NCBI GenBank assembly: GCA_032717465.1
Contig: CM064665.1
Span: 24,218,588-24,282,587, forward strand
Direction: 5' to 3'
DNA: 64,000 bases
Source: Coenobita brevimanus
Lineage: Eukaryota > Arthropoda > Malacostraca > Decapoda > Coenobitidae
The translations under genes were made by a program, and so were the position numbers. The notes below the pieces were generated by a model. That model saw nothing but the letters and a program-made list of their open reading frames with translations. It ran no database searches and was not told the origin of the DNA. Each line of letters begins with the position of its first letter. Position 1 is the first letter of the stretch. Shown here in pieces: positions 1-8,748 of the stretch.

Positions 1-22
1 TGTGTTACAAGAATTATATATG

Positions 23-593
23 TATAGGACTACATAATAGATAGATAGATAAATAGATAGATAGAGAGACAGATAGAAGCAGGAAGTCAAATGATGAGAA
101 GGTGTTGTGTTTGCGAGAAGCGAGCAGCGCTAAACGCTTACACGGGGGAAAGCTGACGACAGCGGCCAGTAAGGAGATGATTCAGTTAGCTGTCAGCAGT
201 CCTCTCGTGAGAAAGATCTAGTCCACCCACGAGGAACACATGTGACACACCCCTGCTATACCAGAATTTAGGAAAGAGAGCTCAGACCTAGATTAGCCAC
301 CGAACAGGCTAGACAGAAGGAGACAAGCGACCCTAGAGAGAGGTCGAGACGGAGATTAGCTTGAGAACAGAGAGAGAGAGAGAGATAGCGAGACAGGGAG
401 GTAGCTACCCAGGACTTATACTATTATACCTGTTTAATATTTCCAAGACAAATAAAAATAGTCCCATACTATTCTTTACCTCTCCCGTCACTACATGACA
501 TCTGGTGGGGAAACTACTACAAGATATAAAAGCCGCTCGACCACAAGTCTAAAATATACTTCTCTACAATTAACTACAAAGTCTTTATGACAT
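23..593 (+). repeat. 5' long terminal repeat (571-bp shared block)
   Basis: The block is identical to 9146-9716 and is followed two bases later by a tRNA-complementary primer site, which fixes its right end. It begins with TATAGGAC and ends with ATGACA(T), not the usual TG...CA. It contains a GATA-type microsatellite (about 37-70), a GA run (about 370-385), an AATAAA-like signal near 450 and a TATA box at 525-532. The left end is set only by where identity with the 3' copy stops. A longer LTR cannot be excluded, because the best polypurine tract lies about 500 bp upstream of the 3' copy. Confidence 0.88.
525..532 (+). promoter_or_regulatory. TATA box of the LTR promoter
   Basis: TATAAAAG lies 61 bp before the LTR end and is duplicated in the 3' LTR at 9648-9655. 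Transcription would be expected to start roughly 25-35 bp downstream. This would leave a very short R-U5 (about 40 bp) and put nearly all of the block in U3. The start site itself is inferred. Confidence 0.55.
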
Positions 594-1600
594 TTGGTGG
601 CAGCGGTGGGATACGAACCTCGTCTACGAATCAACATTAAATTCCTACAAAATATCAAGATTGACAACAACCAACAATATCAGCTCCTGCCCCTCCGTCT
701 CCCAGATCATTACGCTGATGCAGAGGTCAAGAGATCACTCGACGCCTTGCAAGTAGCTTAACGACAAACCAGCAAATCTGCGGACATCGTCTCCGAATTA
801 AAAGCAAATTTCTACAAAAGCAACCGAGACTACAAGGTTAGCTTCAGTTCTACAAAGTCTACAGCCATCTACAATCAACTACAGCCATCTACAATCAACT
901 ACAATTAACAACTCTACGTCGTCTGTATAATCTTCTACACGCACCTACAAGTAGCGGCAGTCTTCATCCCACAACGAATAAATCACTAGAGAAAAGGACA
1001 GAGAAAACTTCCACATAGAATAAAGGGAACAAACAAACGAAGAGTGAGACACGATTTACAACTCATCTTACTCACTCGTCTTCACTCAAGTTACTCATCG
1101 CTACTCATTCACTCACCACAGCTACCAGTGTGGGAAGCCGACGTCACCATGTGCTGAGATGACATCACAACGCGAGTCTGCCATGCCAAGCAACGTGTGA
1201 CGGACACCAGGCACTTCTCACCCACTACTCATTACTCATTATTCACATAGCTCCTACTCATATTCACTTATTTTCACAGTTAAGTTGGAAATTCGACGTT
1301 CTATGTTGAGGTTTGCCTGGGACAGCCGTTAACCACTACAAATACCAGGCCATGGAGTTTCCTGAGTAATATCGTCCATCAACACACCACTAGAATTATC
1401 AAGAGATCTTCAATCAAACCTGTATTTTCTTCCGAGATCGACTTTTGTAACGACACACCTCTACGATCTGTATCAAGTGGGTAAAATTATACTTGCTCAT
1501 TTCTTCTCAGTGCTAAAATTAGCTATATTCAACTTATTTAATCATCTAGTTTGCTAGGACATAAATAAACAAGAGGCGTATTTCATAACATCATATCTTA
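594..1600 (+). other. Untranslated leader of the gypsy element
   Basis: About 1 kb between the LTR and gag has no open frame of note. It is rich in ACTACAA/TCTACAA motifs and contains a perfect 20-bp tandem duplication (861-880, 881-900). Short ACTCATT repeats follow near 1070-1260. The region should hold packaging signals and a splice donor for env. Candidate GT sites include AAG|GTTAGC (about 836-841) and GG|GTAAAA (about 1479-1486), but none is decisive. Confidence 0.6.
595..612 (+). other. Primer-binding site, tRNA-Leu type
   Basis: The 18 bases TGGTGGCAGCGGTGGGAT begin one to two bases after the LTR. They are complementary to the 3' end of a eukaryotic tRNA-Leu (acceptor CCGCTGCCA plus CCA). 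Complementarity continues into the T-loop with one mismatch. This is the minus-strand primer site. Confidence 0.85.
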
Positions 1601-3043
1601 ATGACAGGAATATTTTCGCAACCACCCACGTTAATACCAGATGACACACAAATTGCCACAACATCAGACTCACAATTAAGAGACAGCCCACCCATTGTAC
1701 AACCCACACCACACGTTATAGATAAGGAAACAAATACGGGAGTTTCGGATGATGAGTGGGAAACCCCTTCAGATGTTGAGAGTATCGACTTCGCAGCTGC
1801 CTTAAATACGTATGCCAATATACTTAACAGGGTTCACCGGTCCGGTCATACATATTCTACCATTCCCTCACATAACGATAAACTCGTACAAGTTGAATTA
1901 ACAGGGCAATCATTAAAGATGAATCAAGAAACAAATACTGCTGATCTAAAAACCACACCTCACGTTTTTGTGTATCACGAGGATAAGACTGCCCCAAAAT
2001 TCTCTGGCACAGACAAGGATCGCATTGATGTCATTTCATTAATCAGTCAGTGCGAACAAATGTTCATCAAGCGCCACATACTAGATGAACAAGAGAAAAT
2101 TGCTATTTTTTCATCTTGCATAAGCCAGGAAAGATGTCCAGCAAGCAATTTATTGCGCTCCGATAAGCTACATCGTGCTAGGACATATGATGAATTTAAA
2201 ACTGAATTTCTGAAGAAATTTTCTGGAGGTATGAACTTCTTGCCAGGTATAATTCCAGAATTACATAAAATTGTAGATCTTGTAAGGGAGCACACTACAA
2301 ACCATGTGCTCAGTGAAATAACTGCTGATGTCTCCACAATCAAGAGAACCCTATTAGCTACTCTGGAGAATTCTAAGTGGATAACAGATGATGGAAAGAT
2401 GTCCCCAGACCTCGTCGTGGACATCATTGGTTATGTAGCTGCCTTGTGTAAATTACCTGATAGAACCCTTAAGATCGCCAAAACAATCGCGTACATCCCT
2501 GGAATGTGCTTACTAGACTTAATGAACGAGGTAGAGATGCAGTGCAGTAAAGCAGGTGTGGTCGACACACATGCACATTCTGGTAGAATCAGGGTACCTG
2601 AGACAGTATCAGCTGTGAAAACATCAACACCGACCCCAAACAGAGAACAAAATCGATCGCGACCTGAAATGAGGCAGTCCAAACAGACAAAGACGCCTAG
2701 ACCTCGTTCTCACACGCCTTCCTACAGGCAGTTTCATAAGTTTTCGCGCAGCCCGAGCAGGTCTCGCGCTATAAACAACACTTTTTATGGGAAATCACCT
2801 CGTAGGTCACAGTCAAGGGATAGGTCCATTCTGTGTCATTACTGTGCAAAACCAGGACACACAAGGTATGAATGCTTTATCAAGGCAAAAGAGGATAATC
2901 AAAAGACACAAGGGTTTGGTCCTTACTGTAGGCATCATAGATACCAAGGGCACTGGACTAGTGATTGCAAAACAGTAGAAAAAATTGTGTCTATGTTCAA
3001 ATCGGGGGAAGACCAAGTCATGACAAAAAACGAACAAACATAA
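1601..3043 (+). CDS. gag: Gag polyprotein with CCHC zinc knuckle
   Basis: This is a 480-residue structural protein that would form the virus-like particle and bind genomic RNA. It starts at the first ATG of the long frame, just after an AT-rich leader. The N-terminal two thirds is a capsid-like helical region (roughly residues 120-330). It is followed by a basic, Arg/Ser-rich stretch (about 345-408) with many RS and SR dipeptides. A canonical knuckle follows, C412-X2-C415-X4-H420-X4-C425. A second, variant knuckle has C443-X2-H446-X4-H451-X4-C456, with His in place of the second Cys. Drosophila errantivirus Gags generally lack such knuckles, so this Gag looks more like those of other gypsy lineages. 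The frame is unbroken and ends 10 bases after a -1 slippery heptamer that leads into protease. The retroelement identification is secure; capsid limits are approximate. Confidence 0.9.
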   Translation: MTGIFSQPPTLIPDDTQIATTSDSQLRDSPPIVQPTPHVIDKETNTGVSDDEWETPSDVESIDFAAALNTYANILNRVHRSGHTYSTIPSHNDKLVQVELTGQSLKMNQETNTADLKTTPHVFVYHEDKTAPKFSGTDKDRIDVISLISQCEQMFIKRHILDEQEKIAIFSSCISQERCPASNLLRSDKLHRARTYDEFKTEFLKKFSGGMNFLPGIIPELHKIVDLVREHTTNHVLSEITADVSTIKRTLLATLENSKWITDDGKMSPDLVVDIIGYVAALCKLPDRTLKIAKTIAYIPGMCLLDLMNEVEMQCSKAGVVDTHAHSGRIRVPETVSAVKTSTPTPNREQNRSRPEMRQSKQTKTPRPRSHTPSYRQFHKFSRSPSRSRAINNTFYGKSPRRSQSRDRSILCHYCAKPGHTRYECFIKAKEDNQKTQGFGPYCRHHRYQGHWTSDCKTVEKIVSMFKSGEDQVMTKNEQT

Positions 3044-3960
3044 AAAAGAACAAGGTTAAACTTCACATAGGAGGCATGTTGGGAAATGAGTGTATCTTGA
3101 TACCAGCTGTATGTGAGGATCAAAACGTTTCCTTATTTTTAGATACAGGCTCTCCAGTGAACTTAATAACACATGAAGAACTAAATAGAATTCTTAAAAA
3201 TAAAAAGAAAGTAACTTTTCTGGATGAAGCTGATTTAGAATTAAACACAGTAGATGGTCAAGAGATTACAGTAAAAGGTATGATAAGATTAAATCTCAGT
3301 TTCACAGAAACTACAAGACCATTCTCTGCATTGTTCTATATCGTTGAAAACTTAGCAATTAAAGCTCATATGTTACTGGGCTTAAGATCCATGAGAACTG
3401 AGAACATAACTATACTCCCACAAATGAATGGAATAGACTTTGATAATGAATTTATAGAGGAAATACTTTCAGAGCCCTCACCGATTAGTAGAAGAGAGCC
3501 AAAAAGAATTGGTAATATTAAAGGCTTAAACAAACATACACAAATAGATGAGTGTATAGATCCACTTACACCAGCAACCCCATCCTCCAGAATTAGTGAC
3601 CCAGCTAACAGTACTGATTTATCAATTTTTCCAGCCCATCTCACTAATGATTTGGTTATACCACCTAATTCATACATGAAGGTTACCATAAAGAGCAAAT
3701 TACGGAATAGTACTGTTCTTGTCTTAGAAGAATTATGTAAAGTAAAAGGATTGTCATTAGAAAACGCATTATGTCATACGAACGACGAAGGGCTAACTCA
3801 GATATTCATTATTAATCACATGAATGGGGAAGTTCAGTTGAAGAAGGGAACTTGCATAGTTAATATTGAAAAATGTTTAGCCCCTGTGAAGGAAATAAAT
3901 ATTGGTGGAGTAACAAGTGAGATAAAATCTACGGATAGAGAAAGAATAAAGAGAATTTAA
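2965..3960 (+). CDS. pro: Retropepsin-like aspartic protease region (Pro)
   Basis: This open frame overlaps the end of gag by 79 bases in the -1 frame and runs to a TAA at 3958-3960. It lacks a credible start of its own (the first ATG-like codon is TTG), so translation by frameshift at 3025-3031 is the natural reading. The active-site motif is L-F-L-D-T-G-S with the catalytic Asp at 3142-3144. A downstream hydrophobic ML-LGL segment near 3370-3385 fits the flap/C-terminal part of retropepsins. The remaining ~200 residues form a linker usual between PR and RT in gypsy elements. It would cleave Gag and Pol in the particle. The frame stops 33 bases before the RT frame's first conserved residues, in a position where most gypsy elements have one continuous Pol. 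Confidence 0.85.
   Translation: MQNSRKNCVYVQIGGRPSHDKKRTNIKKNKVKLHIGGMLGNECILIPAVCEDQNVSLFLDTGSPVNLITHEELNRILKNKKKVTFLDEADLELNTVDGQEITVKGMIRLNLSFTETTRPFSALFYIVENLAIKAHMLLGLRSMRTENITILPQMNGIDFDNEFIEEILSEPSPISRREPKRIGNIKGLNKHTQIDECIDPLTPATPSSRISDPANSTDLSIFPAHLTNDLVIPPNSYMKVTIKSKLRNSTVLVLEELCKVKGLSLENALCHTNDEGLTQIFIINHMNGEVQLKKGTCIVNIEKCLAPVKEINIGGVTSEIKSTDRERIKRI
3025..3031 (+). promoter_or_regulatory. -1 ribosomal frameshift heptamer (gag to pro)
   Basis: A AAA AAC is read in the gag frame as ...ACA AAA AAC, the classical X XXY YYZ form. It lies in the overlap between gag (frame of 1601, stop 3041-3043) and the protease frame. That frame is exactly -1 to gag and open across this site. Codons after the slip continue uninterrupted into the protease. 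No strong GC-rich stem-loop is obvious directly downstream, since the following 40 bases are A-rich, so a stimulatory structure would have to be tested. Confidence 0.8.
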
Positions 3961-6515
3961 TTCACTCAGGTGAATTTGACGAAGAAAATGATTTGTTAAC
4001 CCTGCTGGAAACACACAGGGACACCGTAGCCTTGCCCGGAGAACGATTAGGGTGTACTAACTTGATTAATCACATGATTAATGTGCACCCAGAAACACCA
4101 CCAATTTTCGTACCAGCTTATCGCATACCACACTCCCAACGTACACTTGCAAATCAGTATGTCGATGAAATGTTAAAGCTTGGAATTATTGAGCCTTCAG
4201 TTTCTCCGTGGAACGCTCCCCTTTTCTTTGTGCCCAAGAGAAATGGAGAAATGCGTGCGGTAGTAGATTACCGTAAACTAAATAATCACACCATCCCAGA
4301 CAGATTTCCCATGCCATTGCTAAGTGATGTTCTACAGAATATTGGTCCTGAGAATAATATATTCTCGACCATCGATCTCCTAAACGGATACTATCAGATT
4401 CCGGTATCTCAGGAGTCACGCAAATACACTGCCTTTTCAACAAACAGAGGCCATTATCAATATACAAGAATGCCAATGGGACTGAGGACAGCCCCTGGTA
4501 CGTTCCAGCGTCTTATGAATTACGTATTGTCCGGAATTTTAGGACAAGGAATATTTGTTTATCTTGACGATATTATTATCGCAACGAAGAATATTAAGGA
4601 TCATCTCAGGAAATTAGACTTACTCTTACAAAAGCTTAGTGATGCTGGATTAAAAATTAAACTTTCTAAATGCAAATTTTGCTTTAAGGAAATAAATTTC
4701 TTAGGCCACAAATTAAGCTCTGATGGTATTCACACCACTGATGACAAAATACAGGCAGTGAGAGATTTTCCTGAACCCACTACGACTGACGAAGTTAGAC
4801 AATTTTTAGGTCTGGCTGGGTACTATAGGTCCTTCGTACCACAGTTCTCTCATATAGCCTTCCCTCTATTCCAACTACTCAAAAAAGATGCTGTATTCCT
4901 ATGGGAAGAAGAACAAAAAAGGGCATTTAACATTCTAAAAATTAAACTAACGAATGCACCTTGTTTAGCATATCCAGATTACACGAAATCATTTCTTATT
5001 TGTACAGACGCATCAGTTAAAGGATTAGGGGCTGTACTGATGCAGGAAGATAAAAGAGGAAAGAATCAACCAATTGCATTTGCCAGCAGACAAACAAGAG
5101 GTGCAGAAAAAAATTATAGCACTACAGACTTAGAGGCACTTGCAGTGATTTTTGCATTACAAAAGTTTCGAGATTTGGTATATGGTTACGAAATCCACTT
5201 ATTCACCGACCATAAACCACTGGTGGGTATGTTTAAAGAAAAACTCCTTTCTGGGAGGAGAGCAAGATGGAAATGTACAGTTGAAAACTACAATGTACAA
5301 ATACATTATATACAAGGTAAAATGAATATAGTAGCGGACGCATTATCTAGGAACCCGAACACAATTCAGGTTGCGGCGTTAGATCTCAAAGGAAATATCC
5401 CAAACCACGAGGATATCGCAAAGGCACAAAGACTTGACCCAGTATGGTCAAAAGTAATATACAAGTTAGAAAGTGGAGATGACATACAATTACCCAAACT
5501 GCATGTCCCACTTGAACAATTCACAATGGTCAATAATACATTATACAAAATTAACTCTAAACAACCAAAACGCCAAAGAAATACTAACCAGTTGGTAGTA
5601 CCTAATGACATGATACCCCAAGTATTACGAATGATACACGACAGCCCACATGCAGGACACCCTGGAAAGGATAAGACATTCAACCAAGCCCAGCTATTAT
5701 ATTACTGGCCTTCATTACGAAGAGATATACACAATCATATAGACAGATGCGAATCATGTGCGAAACACAAAGGATACCCACTCACACCTGCACCGATGGG
5801 TAATTACCCAGTACCACATCAACCATGGGACGTTGTCGCTGTTGATTTACTCAAGATGCCATTATCATACAATAATAACCTATACTTATTCGTAGCAACG
5901 GATCATTTTTCCCGTTATGTCATTTTAGCTCCAATTAAAGATAAGACAGCAGAGACAGTAGCAAAGGCAATAACAGATAATGTAATATGTCGCTTTACTA
6001 CCCCAAAGGTATTAATAAGTGATAATGGAGGAGAATTTAATTCTGAGATCTTACAAGAAATATGTAAACAATACAACATTAAAAAGGTTAACGTTTTGGC
6101 CTATCACCCAGCATCGAATGGGTTGGTAGAGAGACAAAATAAAAAGGTATTAGATGTGCTACGACACATTCTCAGTGAAAATTATGCAAGCTGGGATGAT
6201 TGGATTCCCAGAGTAGAGGCCTCCATTAATGGGTCTATAAATAAATCCATTGGTGACACACCACATTTCATTATATATGGCACGGATAAAAAATTACCAT
6301 ATGAGCTCCTAGAAGGTGACAGCATGCCTATATACAATTACGATGATTACTCTAAACTCCGTTTACGTGAATTCCAGGACATACACAAAAGAGTGCAAAA
6401 ACAATTAACGATGTCCAAGGAAGAAATGACGGAGGCATTTAACAAAAAGGCAAAAAGATTCACCTATCAGCTTAGGAGACATTGTTTACGGAGTCATTCA
6501 TACGAGAGACAATAA
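3939..6515 (+). CDS. pol: Pol: reverse transcriptase, RNase H and integrase
   Basis: The frame is open from 3939, with TTG at 3993 the first start-like codon and no ATG before conserved sequence. It is -1 relative to protease. The order is RT, RNase H, integrase, as in Ty3/Gypsy. RT shows FPMPLL, a GLRTAPGTFQ motif and the catalytic YLDD (residues 190-193 counted from 3993). RNase H has D339, E381 and D406. Integrase has an H-H-C-C zinc domain (HDSPHAGH...CESC) and the D618, D677, E713 triad with exactly 35 residues between the last two. All catalytic residues are intact over more than 800 codons. The frame ends at 6515 with residues unlike integrase, because the C-terminal GPY/F domain continues in another frame (next entry). 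It makes and integrates the cDNA. Confidence 0.93.
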   Translation, partial: RKNKENLIHSGEFDEENDLLTLLETHRDTVALPGERLGCTNLINHMINVHPETPPIFVPAYRIPHSQRTLANQYVDEMLKLGIIEPSVSPWNAPLFFVPKRNGEMRAVVDYRKLNNHTIPDRFPMPLLSDVLQNIGPENNIFSTIDLLNGYYQIPVSQESRKYTAFSTNRGHYQYTRMPMGLRTAPGTFQRLMNYVLSGILGQGIFVYLDDIIIATKNIKDHLRKLDLLLQKLSDAGLKIKLSKCKFCFKEINFLGHKLSSDGIHTTDDKIQAVRDFPEPTTTDEVRQFLGLAGYYRSFVPQFSHIAFPLFQLLKKDAVFLWEEEQKRAFNILKIKLTNAPCLAYPDYTKSFLICTDASVKGLGAVLMQEDKRGKNQPIAFASRQTRGAEKNYSTTDLEALAVIFALQKFRDLVYGYEIHLFTDHKPLVGMFKEKLLSGRRARWKCTVENYNVQIHYIQGKMNIVADALSRNPNTIQVAALDLKGNIPNHEDIAKAQRLDPVWSKVIYKLESGDDIQLPKLHVPLEQFTMVNNTLYKINSKQPKRQRNTNQLVVPNDMIPQVLRMIHDSPHAGHPGKDKTFNQAQLLYYWPSLRRDIHNHIDRCESCAKHKGYPLTPAPMGNYPVPHQPWDVVAVDLLKMPLSYNNNLYLFVATDHFSRYVILAPIKDKTAETVAKAITDNVICRFTTPKVLISDNGGEFNSEILQEICKQYNIKKVNVLAYHPASNGLVERQNKKVLDVLRHILSENYASWDDWIPRVEASINGSINKSIGDTPHFIIYGTDKKLPYELLEGDSMPIYNYDDYSKLRLREFQDIHKRVQKQLTMSKEEMTEAFNKKAKRFTYQLRRHCLRSHSYERQ

Positions 6516-6846
6516 ATTATCCCCTAAATTTGAGGGCCCATACAGAGTAATTAACATAAAAGCAAACAAAGTTTTAATTAAGTCACTTTCAAGTGGCGAG
6601 GAAAAACAAGTTCATATTGACCATTTAAAACGAGTTTCAAGGGAATTATCACATAATTATTCAGCCTCGGATACAACCGAACAGGTGAACGTACCTCAAG
6701 AAACCAAGCAAGAACACAACAATGATTACAAAAAGAAATTAAGGTCATATACCAAACAATCGAACATAGGTGCAACTATTCCAATGAAATCTACAGTACA
6801 TCATTTACGAGAATTAAATATCGATTTAAACTCCTTCTATAAATGA
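6475..6846 (+). pseudogene. pol: Integrase C-terminal (GPY/F) domain in a shifted frame
   Basis: From about 6475 the integrase homology moves to the +1 frame. It reads G-D-I-V-Y, then KFEGPYRV at about 6526-6549, the signature of the chromodomain-like GPY/F module of gypsy and retroviral integrases. It then continues through a HIDHLKRVS segment and a charged tail to a TGA at 6844-6846. The pol frame instead stops at 6513-6515. The two frames overlap at about 6426-6512 with no classical +1 signal recognised, so a one- or two-base indel mutation (or assembly error) is the simplest explanation. Without this domain the integrase would be truncated. Confidence 0.75.
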
Positions 6847-6910
6847 AATAACAGCCAACCGTAACGCACATCATCACTATCATCAACCACAGCTTTATAG
6901 GAAATTAATA

Positions 6911-6936
6911 GATTTTTTTTTTTTCGGTAGGTTACG
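6911..6936 (+). promoter_or_regulatory. Splice acceptor for subgenomic env RNA
   Basis: A run of T (6913-6924) is followed by CGGTAG, with AG at 6929-6930 and the env ATG six bases later at 6937. This is a near-ideal polypyrimidine tract plus 3' splice site. It fits the known strategy of gypsy-type errantiviruses, which express env from a spliced RNA. The matching donor was not identified with certainty. Confidence 0.65.
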
Positions 6937-8667
6937 ATGAAGGGACTTATGCTATGGATTCTCCTATACATAGTAAGAGTATATGCGCACCTAGACCCCA
7001 AGCATATAGTACGACAAGGATGCCTCATAGCTCCAACGGCCACGACTACAATCGTCAAGGATGTCATGAGTACTGAAATAAGTCTAGATTACTTGTATGA
7101 CTTACCTACTTATATAGAAAGACTTGCGACGCCGATGCGAACTCTGGACTTCAAGATAGGGAATTATGTTTCACAATCACATATCACCAAGGAAGTGGAT
7201 GAAATGGTGAAGTTAGCGAAATGGAAACTAGAACAGGCGAAGTCAACTATGCTCGTCATGATCCAAGATCTCCCATCTTCTGGAACAGAGGTGCTGAGCG
7301 ACAGGAACAACATCACACGTACTCGCCAAAAGCGCGGTTTGTTCGATCTGGGCGGCGCAATTCTTGGGAACATCTTTGGATTGGCTACAGAGGATGACCT
7401 TAAAGAAATAAACAAAAAATTTAATAAGATAGCTCAGGTACTAACATACCAAGATAAATTCATCACAGGACAGAACTCAGCAATGAAAACAATTGTGAAA
7501 AATCTGAAACAAGCAGAAAACGTAGCTCTCGAGAGTATAGATAAAATAAATAACTTGGAGGGTAACGTTACCCTTTTCCAGCACTTCTCCATCATCACAG
7601 AACATATTGACACGATTCTACTACAATTAGAGAACACTAGAGATCATTTCAGGGCACTTATGCAAGGAATTTCGAATGCTGGTGATGGCAAGATCACAAA
7701 TGACTTACTCCCAGTTCATGAGCTACGTCAGATAGTTAGTCAAGGCATACATAAACATAAATTGAAGCCATTGTTCCGCAGTAGGGAATTTATGCAATAT
7801 TACCCGTACTTGGAAGCAACACTAACACCAACATCAGTGATAGTTCATGTACCATTCATCACGGAAGACCTGTTCACAGTATACCAAATACACCCCTTCC
7901 CCTATAGAAACAACAACACTTTAGTCATCATCAACATCAACACAGACACCGAACTCATCATGGTCTCCAAGAGACGAGACACTGTCACTTTCGCAAGTGA
8001 GTCAACGATTGAGCGAAAGTGCCGCACATCCTTACATGCTGTTCATCTTTGTCCTGCGTACATTTTCACGTTTCAGCCTACTGATACGGTCCCTTGTGAA
8101 ATGGCTATCATCAGCAATAACAATATTCATCATCATTGCAACTTCACTTTTGCTCCAGATAAACTTGTACACCATCAACGCATTGGACACTCGCAGTTTT
8201 TTTATTTCCCTCATAACACATCAGTTTACATAGTCTGTCCAGATATACCACCATCTCATACATCAGCCTCAGGATTATACATAGCACCAGACTACTGTGC
8301 GGTATTTACACCATCCATGTCTACTTTTTCCACCATCAATCACTACGCCATCCTCAATCATACACACAAACATTTCCACCCACTGCCTGATATGGACTTA
8401 AACATGAGCACAAGTATTAAGCTGACTTCACCTAAGTTTGAAACTATGCAGCTGATCAATGAAACAATGAAGCCCTGGGAAGATTTGAGTTTGAGTATGT
8501 TCAACCCATATTATGTGTATAGCCAAGCACCTTCTGTCTTCATAATTATCTGCATTGTGGTTGCAGTATTGCTGTTGGCCATGCACAGAATGCATGCAAG
8601 AATTGCTAATTTGGAGTCATTGTTTAGTGGGGGGAGAGTTAACATCACAGTTAACCACCCTGAATGA
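6937..8667 (+). CDS. env: Envelope fusion glycoprotein, F-type (errantivirus/baculovirus-F-like)
   Basis: This intact 576-residue type I membrane glycoprotein has a signal peptide at about residues 1-17. A furin-type site RQKR (130-133) is followed directly by a glycine-rich fusion peptide beginning GLFDLGGAILG, then a long heptad-rich helical stretch (about 150-230). The motif LPVHELRQI and a Cys-rich distal region follow. One transmembrane helix lies near 534-550, ahead of a short cytoplasmic tail. The cleavage-site and fusion-peptide layout matches the envelope proteins of insect errantiviruses, which are related to baculovirus F. In such elements it mediates membrane fusion and may permit transfer between cells. 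A splice acceptor sits just upstream. Unlike pol, the frame shows no break. The last codons overlap the region after the polypurine tract. Family assignment is from motifs only. Confidence 0.88.
   Translation: MKGLMLWILLYIVRVYAHLDPKHIVRQGCLIAPTATTTIVKDVMSTEISLDYLYDLPTYIERLATPMRTLDFKIGNYVSQSHITKEVDEMVKLAKWKLEQAKSTMLVMIQDLPSSGTEVLSDRNNITRTRQKRGLFDLGGAILGNIFGLATEDDLKEINKKFNKIAQVLTYQDKFITGQNSAMKTIVKNLKQAENVALESIDKINNLEGNVTLFQHFSIITEHIDTILLQLENTRDHFRALMQGISNAGDGKITNDLLPVHELRQIVSQGIHKHKLKPLFRSREFMQYYPYLEATLTPTSVIVHVPFITEDLFTVYQIHPFPYRNNNTLVIININTDTELIMVSKRRDTVTFASESTIERKCRTSLHAVHLCPAYIFTFQPTDTVPCEMAIISNNNIHHHCNFTFAPDKLVHHQRIGHSQFFYFPHNTSVYIVCPDIPPSHTSASGLYIAPDYCAVFTPSMSTFSTINHYAILNHTHKHFHPLPDMDLNMSTSIKLTSPKFETMQLINETMKPWEDLSLSMFNPYYVYSQAPSVFIIICIVVAVLLLAMHRMHARIANLESLFSGGRVNITVNHPE
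8627..8638 (+). other. Candidate polypurine tract
   Basis: GTGGGGGGAGAG within the end of env is followed by AGTTAAC. This resembles the polypurine tract plus LTR start (AGTTAAC-type) seen in gypsy errantiviruses. It is the only strong purine tract near the 3' end, yet the identical 3' repeat does not begin until 9146. Either the real LTR begins here (about 1.08 kb) or plus-strand priming uses a site that is not evident. Confidence 0.5.
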
Positions 8668-8714
8668 AGTGTATATATTTTGTATATAGTATTAATTATA
8701 TATATAAAAAAAAA

Positions 8715-8748
<34 letters not shown>

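Noticed and set aside
1..22. 5' extension of the LTR similar to 8984-8999 (GAAT-ATATATGTATA)
   Set aside because: The match is short, AT-rich and imperfect, whereas the neighbouring 571 bp are identical; treated as flanking DNA, though the LTR-edge question stays open.
2047..2427. Antisense frames across gag, pro and pol
   Set aside because: Shadows of intact sense-strand coding sequence without domains of their own.
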